Part shown: positions 19,792 to 28,816 of the stretch, one piece after another
How the letters are laid out: each line of letters begins with the position of its first letter
Position numbering within the stretch: the first letter of the stretch is position 1
Source of the DNA: Calycina herbarum
Taxonomy: Eukaryota > Ascomycota > Leotiomycetes > Helotiales > Pezizellaceae
DNA length: 64,000 bases
Direction of reading: 5' to 3'
Assembly: GCA_001414485.1 (NCBI GenBank)
Contig: LLEY01000022.1
Coordinates: 434,001 to 498,000, forward strand
Position numbers and translations under genes: made by a program
Notes under the pieces: model-generated
Databases searched by the model: none
Seen by the model: the letters and a program-made list of their open reading frames with translations, nothing else
Told to the model about the DNA's origin: nothing

Positions 19792-22700
19792 TTGTAAGTC
19801 GATTGATACCGAACAAAACACCTCGGAAACTTGAGGTTTTGACCTCTATTTTCTGAAGGGTTTCGTTTTGCGCTAGAAGGGGTCGCCCACCAACTCCTTC
19901 CCGACCGCGCGTACTCCACCAAAATTTTCTCGATTTTTGAAAGTCTTCGGGAAAATTCTGAGAACTTTCCAAAAGATAGAGAATACTCGAAATATTGCGA
20001 ATGTTGTATTAATTCTTCGAATTTGTAGCGTTAAGGTCTCCAAAATCCAAGTTGAGCGGGAAGGGGTGATGAGCGGTTAGTGGTGACCTTCCTCGTCCTT
20101 CCCGATTTGTTGATTAGCTTGAGCTTCCACGAGCTGGCTCTATCAGAGCCAATATCAGCAACTTCAATCTTAGCATCCTATGACTTCCTCATAAAATGGA
20201 TTTGAAAAAAATTAGCTTGACTTGTGATTCGTTTGAATAACAAAATGATAGAACTATCTATTATAGGAAATTCTAATGAAGCCTAAAAGTCTCCAACTCT
20301 ATCTTTCTGTCTTCAAAGTCTTTCATCGCCTCCCCTTCCATAATACCATCTATATAGCAGTCTCCAATAAGCTCATAGTAGTCTCCTACTGGCCGTAAAA
20401 CTAGAGGCACATCGCAGCCGAGGATCACACATACATAATCACCTGGTTTGATGGACTCCCATCCTTTCCCAATCCTTTTATCGCCTACCCAGAACACACG
20501 TCGATGAAGTTGATGACAGATAACTCTGTCCCACACTCCAATCCCACAACTCTCCGAGTTGGTATCGAGCCAAGAACACCACCTCTGAAATTCTTCAGGG
20601 TCATTTTCGAAGCCTGAACCTGCTAACATAGTCTCCCAGACGACTTTCTGTGCAACTTCAAGTGTTTCATACGTTTCCAAATCGACCAGCTGGCTCGAGA
20701 GTGCCTTCAAAGCGTATTTTTCTAAAAACACGCTTTGAAATTCAGGTCTAAATTCCTCAGGATAACCCATAGGCATAGCTATAGTAGCTACCCGACATCC
20801 TCTCACAGATAGGACTGATAAGTCAGAACTAAAATGTGCTTCTGCGGTGGCTCCTTTCGAAGCCAAGAATGATTTAACGGACGGTGGATTCAAAATTGAA
20901 TAAGTTAAGAGGCCACCTGCTTGAGGGATCCCCTTTTCGTCAAAAGAGGCAGAGGTCAAATCTGGTGTCCATGTCCTCCTTACCTGACTTGATCGTCCAT
21001 AACAAAGGCTTAGAACATTAAGACTCTTGGTAGCATACACCATAAAAGATACCAAACTAGAATAGACGTCTTCGACAGATCTATTATAGTCTACAATCAA
21101 CTCTGAAAAATTCAAACGGTCGTGACGAAAGCGTTCACCAAGGAGTTCGATTGGCGAGCGGGTAATTGTCTGTCCATTGACAAACTGTCGCAATGCGCCT
21201 AAGCAGACTTCCTGCATGAGAATTTCAACATTTCCCTGCCACGTAAATTGAAGAGGTAAATGTGCATAGACTCGGTCCCGAGGTTCTGTTGCACCGTATT
21301 CAAAGCCTCTTACGATACACCGAAGAAAGTGATGTGCCGTTTCCTCGCTAGAGGAGAAAGTCAGCGGAGTAGCAGCGCGTTGCAGAATATCGGAAAAGCA
21401 TTTCACCCCTCGTCTGAACGGTATATAGAGGGAGTTGATTTGTCTGTGGAATTCAATGTCGAAGTTCGGCCCATCGAATTTTGTGATATCAAGGAATCCA
21501 TTGTGCCTCAAAATCTTCGCAAGCGTGGCTGGAGAGACTCGACTTGTCCCACAATAAAATTCGATGTCCTCAGATGCTACTTCACTCATCGTAGATATCT
21601 TCGTTTGTGAGCATGCGAGATATTCCTGAACTATCCAGACGCGTGAAAACCACGGGCGTGAGAAAAAGGTAGCAATAGACCGCCAGCGTTGGAGGCATTC
21701 CGGATTAAATTCACAGCTCTCGCAGTACCGTTCCAGATCCCGCTGGCCACAATCGGCCGGCAATGCCTCCATGACGCTAATAGCTTCATGGCTTTCGTCA
21801 CTCTCGAGTCCAAGCCATACGATTAATTTTCGTGAACTCCTGTAGATTCGTGTCATGGCCAATAATTGTTGATTTCGTTCGGGTATATCCATCTGATTGA
21901 TGCATATGGCATCAATCCAAATGAAACAAGTCTTAGATCGGGCCATAAAGTCTCGTCTGAGCTCTTTTAAAGCCGATATGCAATTCTCAGTCACTTCCAA
22001 CAGCTGTTCATTAACGACCAGAGGTACCTTTGGCTTTTTGAGGTCTCCCCACACATATGACAGAGCGTTGTAATTTGAGGTAAGATTTCCAAGTTTGACA
22101 TGTTGTAATTTGGATTTGATCATGTCTTCTTCCTGGCCGGGTAGAACCTCTAGGATTCGAATCTCGTTCTCGTTCAATGTGTGGTATAGGCGATCATCAT
22201 TCGGGTTTCGGGGAGTGCCGTTATCTGGGCTAGGGGGGGTTGATCTAGCTCCAAGGCGTATGTCACCAATGACTAGCCCACTTGGATCCATCTTTCCGTG
22301 GGGAAATCGTGATTTCCAAGGAGGACGAATATATGTTCGCGTATCCCCCTTCTCGATTGGAGAGTTCTATTTGAAATCCTCTGAATCAGACTCTACAGCT
22401 TCCATCGTGTCAGTGCTATCACTGTAAAAAGAGGTACGTAACTTACCTTCGAAATACGGAATTTGTTTAGCATCGCAACGCTAGATGAGGCTATAGTGGC
22501 AGCTTGCTGTAGTGGCAACTTGAAGTGCTGTCGGAGCGAACGTGAGCAAGGTTTGAGACACTTTGAGAAGCAGAGATTGAGTGGGGTCTCGCTTACTGTA
22601 ATGTATAGAGCCGTAGGATAAGATAAGGTCAACGCCCTAATTTCTGCAGTCAATGGATTCAAAAGGAAAGAAGCGGTCCAAATCCCTGTCCAAGCGGCCG

Positions 22701-23118
22701 AAGCAATCCTCAAACCGTAAGTTTTGCTCAAACGAGTAATACCAGTGCAATCTCCGTGTTAACTCTATTTTATGTATTTTATGTATATTTGTCACGCGGA
22801 AATGGGGTCACATGACACCCCATTTTCCCTGTATATATAGCAGAGTTTTCACCTCCAAATACAAGGCTCCTTAGAGCGTTTTAAACCCAGTTTTATGCGT
22901 CACAATATTACTAGTAATCAATTAGTAGTCGATTACTAGAGGGAATTATACTCTTTCTTCTAGTCCCCTTAACCAATAGGGGGTGGTGCCTGGCACTATC
23001 CCTATTTTGGTTAGCTATCGACTTCCCCTCCCCACCCATTAATTCCCCGGGAAAGGGTCTTGACGGGCCCGAGGATCTGCCGGGGGTGGGTGACTTTGCT
23101 GGTTTCTTTCCTATGGAG
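19792..23118. mobile_element. Inserted unit 2 (carries HET gene)
   Basis: About 3.33 kb. It starts with end B (19792-~19876; GATTGATACCGAAC, then CTATTTTCTGAAGGGTTTCGTTTT) and ends with end A (23051-~23108; GAAAGGGTCTTGACGGG, then CGAGGATCTGCCGGGGGTG). The cargo is an intact HET gene on the minus strand. The ends match unit 1 at roughly 75-85 percent over ~75 and ~55 bases. No transposase is seen. Together the two units occupy 17752-23118 inside another HET gene. Confidence 0.5.
20273..22291 (-). CDS. HET-domain protein (intact, cargo)
   Basis: This is an intact 672-residue, intron-free heterokaryon-incompatibility protein. The HET domain is in residues ~40-230: EIRILEVLPG, NYNALSYVWGD, CFIWIDAICINQMDIPERN, ARS-like IYRSSRKLIVWLG, and FFSRPWFSRVWIVQEYL. 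A long variable middle follows, then the usual C-terminal module GDYVCVILGCDVPLVLRPVGDYYELIGDCYIDGIMEGEAM. It resembles the HET-6/HET-E-type architecture that senses unlike partners and triggers cell death. It lies entirely in inserted unit 2. It is not the same gene as the broken one around it, since the middle sequences differ. The partner locus is unknown. Confidence 0.88.
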   Translation of the reverse strand: MDPSGLVIGDIRLGARSTPPSPDNGTPRNPNDDRLYHTLNENEIRILEVLPGQEEDMIKSKLQHVKLGNLTSNYNALSYVWGDLKKPKVPLVVNEQLLEVTENCISALKELRRDFMARSKTCFIWIDAICINQMDIPERNQQLLAMTRIYRSSRKLIVWLGLESDESHEAISVMEALPADCGQRDLERYCESCEFNPECLQRWRSIATFFSRPWFSRVWIVQEYLACSQTKISTMSEVASEDIEFYCGTSRVSPATLAKILRHNGFLDITKFDGPNFDIEFHRQINSLYIPFRRGVKCFSDILQRAATPLTFSSSEETAHHFLRCIVRGFEYGATEPRDRVYAHLPLQFTWQGNVEILMQEVCLGALRQFVNGQTITRSPIELLGERFRHDRLNFSELIVDYNRSVEDVYSSLVSFMVYATKSLNVLSLCYGRSSQVRRTWTPDLTSASFDEKGIPQAGGLLTYSILNPPSVKSFLASKGATAEAHFSSDLSVLSVRGCRVATIAMPMGYPEEFRPEFQSVFLEKYALKALSSQLVDLETYETLEVAQKVVWETMLAGSGFENDPEEFQRWCSWLDTNSESCGIGVWDRVICHQLHRRVFWVGDKRIGKGWESIKPGDYVCVILGCDVPLVLRPVGDYYELIGDCYIDGIMEGEAMKDFEDRKIELETFRLH

Positions 23119-23131
23119 CGATGCACTCTGC
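23119..23131 (+). repeat. Right junction core (CGATGCACTCTGC)
   Basis: This core marks the return to the interrupted HET gene. It encodes the same Asp-Ala-Leu-Cys as the left copy, differing at a third codon position. Confidence 0.55.
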
Positions 23132-23814
23132 ATCAAGCAGAACGATGTTGCGGAACGCCAATCCCAGGTGCGCCTCATGGGTGCCGTCTATGGGAATGCG
23201 AAATACGTGCTGTGCTGGTTAGTGCCATTCAATGACCAGGATGGGGATTCGGAATCAAGAGCGCGTCTTGCCATCCGCTTCCTGAGGGGTTTCAATAACA
23301 GCTCGGACGGGTACCTACAGGCGGCGCGCCATCATTTGCACTCTGGAGAGGAAATGGAGGAGAATTCCTCGCATCACTCAGTCTCGTTCTCACAGGCGGC
23401 TATCGAGACGACTTGGACTCGGCGTCCGGAGAACGACGAGAACAACAGCGGTCCGGTTTTGCAGCATGGGTTTTAGAGTACGAACGGATCAAATTACCGC
23501 CAGAAGATAAAGACCTCGTTGATGATATGGCTGCGAAAGGCTCTGCACATCAGTTCATCCAGGACATGACATGGACCTCAATGTGTCGAAAAGTGTTCCG
23601 AACAGACGCAGGGCATATCGGCCTGGGCCCTCGAATCATGAAAGAAGACGACGTGTGCGTTGTCGTACGGGGTGCAGTATATCCCCTTATCTTGCGGAGA
23701 TGTGACGGCAGTTTCCAACTCGTTGGGCCGGCGTTACTGTATGGCTTCATGAGCGGTGAAGCAGAACAGTTACGTTTGAATAGAACAGCCCACGAAGAAT
23801 TCGAAATCATCTAG
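23121..23814 (+). pseudogene. HET gene, 3' half, broken
   Basis: The frame resumes as DALCIKQNDVAERQSQV, LMGAVYGNAKYVLCWL, the expected continuation of the HET domain cut at 17751. About 55 residues later it loses similarity, and the frame ends at 23476. The C-terminal HET module (MCRKVFRTDAGHIGLGP, then DVCVVVRGAVYPLILRR, FMSGEAEQL) is in another frame, ending at 23814. The ~300 residues normally between them are missing, so there is an internal deletion as well as a frameshift. Together with the insertion upstream this gene is dead. Confidence 0.75.
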
Positions 23815-24309
23815 AACCTAGCTTCGTCAGAAAGAGACATGCGATTGTCTTAAAGCTCCAAAGACAAATGGCTGCAACTCATTAAAGTTTACATTAAGGC
23901 CATAAACTCTTTCAGCTCGGTCGTCCATTCATCGCTCCTCAAGCACCCCGCTACCTTACGCCACGGATGTCGATAGGGATTTGAATGTCGACACAGGGTA
24001 CTTTCATATGGTGTTGTAAAGCATCATAGGAGGTAAGGTCAGTAAGTGGGAAGTCCAGGGTGAGTCAATAGCGTGTTCCATGAGCTTCTGTCCTTCCTCC
24101 AACCCCAAGGACATCCCTCCAATAAACAGCCAAAGAAAGCATCACCACCCTCATAACACGCTCCTTCTAATAAACCACCAGGGAAAGCATAGCCACCCTC
24201 TTAACATACACCATATTGCGCATTCCGCTTGCATATCTCCATAACGTAAGGAATCCACCACAATAACGCAAGAAGACCAGATATTGAGACCACAAGTACC
24301 GCCTAAGCT
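23815..24309. other. Intergenic with a short tandem repeat
   Basis: No gene. Near 24117-24215 an imperfect ~48-base repeat occurs twice (AAACAGCCAAAGAAAGCAT and AAACCACCAGGGAAAGCAT, each followed by a CACCCTC segment and TAACA). It is likely in the 3' UTR of the SANT-like gene. Confidence 0.4.
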
Positions 24310-24851
24310 TAAGCTTCCTCGAGCTCGTCGCTCTCGACCTCCTCCTCGACCTCCTCATCTGCATCCTCCTCCGGCTCAACCTTCTTAACGGTCTTCGGCT
24401 TACGAACAGCCTTCGCCTTGCCATTCGCACCCTTTTTGCCCTTCTTCAATTCCTGTCCCTCTCCATCTCCGTCTCCATCCTTCTCCTCCACATCATCGCT
24501 GCCCTCCATCTCCTCCGCCGTGCGCTTCTTGCTCGGGGTGTTCTTGCCGTTGGCGCCGTTAGCCTTGCCCTTCGGAGTGCCGTTCTTGACTGGGGAACCG
24601 GAGTCAGAAGCAGCCTTGCCAGATGTCTTGTTGCCGAGACCACCGAGGTTGTTGTTCTTCTTGAAGACGGACCAGCGGCATTGCGCGGCGTGGGCGGTGG
24701 AGGCGCCGAGTTCGCTCTTGACTCCCTCCCAGTTGATGTTGGAGATGTCCGAGTTGCGGATTATGGCGACACAGAGTTGTATCTCCTTGGTTGCGGAGGC
24801 GGAGGTTTTTTTGGGGGGACGAGATGGTTGCGGTCTAGGTTTGGTTAGTGG
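24310..24851 (-). CDS. Small SANT/Myb-like nuclear protein, start unclear
   Basis: The frame reads SRPPKKTSASATKEIQLCV, with AIIRNSDISNINWEGVKSEL, and AAQCRWSVFKK, a single three-helix SANT/Myb-like domain as in a family of small ascomycete proteins. It is followed by a basic G/K/A-rich region and an acidic tail (EEDADEEVEEEVESDELEEA). A chromatin-associated role is likely. The frame is open upstream to a TAG near 24887 but holds no ATG. Either a short first exon lies further upstream (a TAG acceptor sits at about 24836), or start is at a non-ATG codon, or the 7-A/6-C homopolymers at ~24810-24820 hide a one-base error. Coordinates of the 5' end are therefore approximate. Confidence 0.6.
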
Positions 24852-25029
24852 GTGTTTGGAGAAGGTGAGGGTGAGAAGCTAGTGTGAGGAGAGATAATGA
24901 GAGAAGGGGGACGAAGTTGGAGGAAGATGATGTTTGAAGAGTGTCGATGCTTGAAAAAGAAGGTAATGTTGAAGGGAGATGATGCTCGGAAAGAAGAACC
25001 CTCACGTCTAGTTGCACGTGACTATTAAT

Positions 25030-26145
25030 TCAGTCTCAGTTTGTGAGTTTCAAAGGGCATACAACTCAATTGCTACAGTAAGGGCCTCAGTAAACTTGTT
25101 GAACTTTGTAGGTGGCGACTACAGGTGGGGTAAGCCCTATTATACACCCGGTATATAAACCACAGCTGTACGGCGTACACTGTATCACAAGAGTTCTAAC
25201 ATAAATTTAGGCTACCTCGCAGCACGTGTTAATATGCTGCGTGAACGAAGACAGCTATCTAGTTAAGAATACACTACGAAAGAGTATTCTTTACTTGTAT
25301 GCATTCTAGCATTCCTGATATGGAATCCTTAAGAACTAGTTATTCAGATGAAGCACGCTATTAAAACTTCACTTATAAACAGCTTACGATAGCCGACTCC
25401 ATCCACTTATAAGTTCTCTAGCCTGGTACTCCCGGCTTTAGTATCTATTGCTCCCTTATCTACATAACTCTTATAGAGTGTCATAATGACATTTATAATC
25501 ATTACACGGCACTTTCATATATATAGAGCGATCTGAAGGAAATTAGAATAATATTCATCGACGGCTACTTAGTGAGTATTACTGTCAATTTCGCAGCTGC
25601 TCTTTATAGTCTGTGTAATAAGCGAGGACTATGGTGTATCTGGATAGATATAATATATATTACCTAGTTAAACATTTAAGAGCGTAATCATTAGGTAGGC
25701 CTGATGAGGGACATCTATGCCCTTGTATAACAAACTATTGTTTATCTTAGGTACTTGAATGAGCATTGTGAACGTTTGCTATACGTAATTCACGATTCGG
25801 AGTTAAGTAACCAGCGTCGATAACTTATAATAACCTAAATTTTATCACAGCCCTAGTTTATAAGAGTCTAGATTTACCAAGAGCGAGTCCTAGTAAAAGA
25901 GGTATAGGTTTAGTAGAGTAGGCTTTAAGTAGAAGTAGTCCGAGTCGTAGTAGTATAATTCGAAGTGATTTACTTTAGAGTATATATAAAGTATATACGT
26001 GATCGTATAGTATCTTAAGGTACTCTACTTTAGACGCAACTACTTCGAGGTATATTCCTTTAAACTGATATAGTTGTAATTGTAGTACTCCGAATCTAAA
26101 AATAGTTTCAGGGTACGCTTACTCAACTACAGAGTGGTTTCGTTA
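25030..26145. repeat. AT-rich block, probably RIP-degraded repeat
   Basis: About 1.1 kb of AT-rich sequence with many TA steps and no frame above 60 codons in any phase. It contrasts with neighbouring genes and looks like the RIP-eroded remains of a transposable element. No terminal repeats or transposase motifs could be identified. A GC-rich patch with repeated GCTGGCG (26180-26235) lies at its right edge. Confidence 0.45.
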
Positions 26146-27022
26146 TCCATAGAGCGAGAGCCGAGTTGAGCCCCAAGGCGCTGGCGTTGGGAAGGGGGCA
26201 CAATTCGGCTCCCTAACGCTGGCGCATTCATTTTGCTAGCGCTCGACACGTGTTGGAGCTGTTTAGGCCGCCTTGGAGCCGACTTGGTCCCCCTGAACAC
26301 AATCGTGTAGAGTTGACAACTTTCGCAAGCCAGAACCGAATAGGAAGTCCATCATGATTAGTCAACAAAAGGGAGAGCAGGGACTGAGCAACCTGAGTAG
26401 AGGGTGAGGCGAGGGTGAGTAGCGCCTAAGCAAAGCAGCGACGCTGACTAACTGTGTTGGAAGTAAATCTGAAGAAATGTCGTCTGAGATTACCAGGGTT
26501 ATGCAGTAGTTCTGAAGGCTTTGGCGTCTATAATCACCGAACGCATCGACAAATCCTAGACAAACTTTGATCTAAACACAGCAAGGCCGACGTTTCTGGA
26601 CCCTCTTTTGAGAAATGACTAGATTTGGAGCCTCGGGAGTTTTTATAGGGTCTGCTGTCTTGGTGGTGAGTTTTGTCGATACTTGACTAGGTCCATTTAC
26701 TAGCTACTTTGACTTTCTATTGAGAGATTCCAATAGAGAAGACATACTAAGTTTTACACATATTCCACAAATGCTTCAGGTGTATTCACTATTCATGATT
26801 TGGGAGTAATCTCAAGAAGCTTAACCGACCAACCAACACACTTCATACCCACGTAGATAGACTACTTGAACTTTTCTCTGTCCATACCGCGGTAATCCTT
26901 CTTCTTAAGGTGGTAGAGTGTGACTGGCCAGCCCAACGAGACTGCAGTCCATTCCCTGACTCTCATTGCTTCGAGGTTGAGTTTGTTAGAGGTCGTGTTG
27001 TTAGGCTCTGTGGAACTCATTG
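26146..27022. other. Intergenic, no gene seen
   Basis: A GC-rich patch is followed by ordinary sequence. No open frame of note on either strand. Confidence 0.45.
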
Positions 27023-27882
27023 TTAACTCGGCGAAGGCGCTGGTGAATGGGAGAAAAGCTCATCTTTCGTTTCAACGTAAACCATAACACTCTCCTCTCC
27101 TGCGATCTTATCTAGAGGTTTGCAACCGACACATTTTAACTGGTAAAGCCAGCTTCCCTGGTCGAAGGAATCCTTCTCGAGTAACTCGCGCTCTTCAGCG
27201 TTAAATTCTCTCTTATGACCACCAAATTCATAACGAACCACAACTTCATCTATAAAACCAACTTCTGGATGTCTATATCAGCAGCTTTAAGCGCGAATAT
27301 TTGTCCACCATAGTCTAAGACAACAATCCATTTGGTTGGGTTTGTTAAAGGACCACAGTGAACTCGACCTAGAACAAGGACAGGAACGTAGTGTATTCCA
27401 TCAAGGCATACGCGATAGATCCGAGTAACGTTTTTTTCTGGCACCGTCGTTATGTAGCGGTTGAGAGATTCTTGTAACGCAATGAGCGTGTTCGAAGACA
27501 AAGTGTTTGGTCTCCTTCAAAACCCACTAATGTCAAATCGGAACAATCGTTGCGGTAGTTGTGAAACAGATCCATTTCCGTTTGAGAAGGACGCTTATTC
27601 TGGGTAAAAAAAAGGGGAGAAGCGGAATATGGCTTGGTTTAGGAGGAAGACGACCTCGTGCAAGAAAAGTCCTAGGATCTTCAGGAACCAGGTCGAGCAT
27701 TGCTTCGGTTTCTTGACAACTCCAGCAGAAGTGTGCTAGATTTCGAGTTAGTCAAAGAAACACATAAGAAAGGAAGTAAATAAAATACCTTCGAGATCCT
27801 CGATTTCCCCCTGTTCCTGTTTCCCATGCATGCATAGGTCTTCACGAGCTTCGGCTAGACGAACTTCATCTAATCGAGACAT
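27023..27882 (-). pseudogene. Decayed gene of unknown function
   Basis: A probable first exon starts at about 27882 (MSRLDEVRLAEAREDLCMHG), followed by a GTATTTTATT...TCTAG intron (~50 nt) and a stretch HFCWSCQETEAMLDLVPEDP. Two further frames follow: 27501-27250 (NTLIALQESLNRYITTVPEK, RIYRVCLDGIHYVPVLVLGR) and, one base off, 27241-27023 (VVVRYEFGGHKREFNAEERE, LYQLKCVGCKPLDKI). The frames are adjacent and read as one broken protein, with no ATG for the second or third part. CWSC and CVGC could be zinc ligands. I do not recognise the family. Extra introns might rescue part of it. Confidence 0.35.
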
Positions 27883-27899
27883 TTTGATGGGTGCTGCAA

Positions 27900-28816
27900 T
27901 AGGTGGATGGAAAAGAGCTTAACATGCTACCTGCAAAACCCTGTTTTTATAAGCAATAAGCGAGTAATCAGGTGAAACAAGCAAGGTACGAAGTGCCATT
28001 CACTCGTATCTTGCAAAAAGGAGCATGGTAGCACAAATTGAGGTCAACGCCAGTTGAGAGAGTGTGTGATCTCTTGGCGCGGGGGTTGAATGTAGCTGAC
28101 GCGGTGAAGTGGGAGCTCAGGGTATTACTTTTGGGTTTTTTTTGAAGTTTTATGCTCATCGGAGACTATCTCGCGGTGGACATCAAAAACGGCAGTAAAT
28201 ACAACTTTCAGGGAGAGTCTAAACCATTAACCAGATGGGCTGGGACAATTGAATTCGATTGTTCTAACTGTGTAGGGAAATCTTAAATTGTGCTAAGTGT
28301 TTAGGATAATTTACTTGAATTAATTACCCTACGAAGGTAGAACAATGATGGCGAGGTAGGCAGTTACGAACTAGAGATATTTACTGCCACTTTTAATATC
28401 CACTAATGCAACAGTGACATAGACAATTCACCTTTATTCTCCTTTTACCTAGTGAATGAAGTAAAGGTCCATTTCTTCAATGTAACCACACCACTCAGCA
28501 CTCCATATGCAGCAACGAACCAATGGCGCCAGGGACATGAGTTTAGCCTAAGCGGGATGAAGGTTGGACAAATCATCTTCAAGAATTCTCAGTCACGCTT
28601 CAAGGCAACTCTAATGCAACTGCACAATCGGCAGTCACCGAGGGCTGAGTGGAGTTTTTGGCCGGAGGCTTAGATGCTTACTCGATGAGATGCTCTCAGC
28701 CTTGTGGGTGCTCTCCTCATCCACATTGCTTTTTTGTTCGAATAAATAAAGGCAAGCTTCAGTCCTTGAGCAAGCATACTGGATCAATTATTTTATACTA
28801 CTACACTCGCTTCAAG
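27900..28816. other. Intergenic, short repeat-like AT stretch
   Basis: The AT-rich part at ~28255-28395 (GATTGTTCTAACTGTG, then GTTTAGGATAATT) resembles pieces at 15.1 and 43.4 kb. No gene is seen. Confidence 0.4.

Noticed and set aside
17752..23118. Starship-type giant element
   Set aside because: The insertion is only 5.4 kb and no DUF3435-like tyrosine recombinase captain gene is seen.
26160..26240. rRNA or structured RNA in the GC-rich patch
   Set aside because: GCTGGCG recurs, but no stem series or known RNA motif could be drawn.
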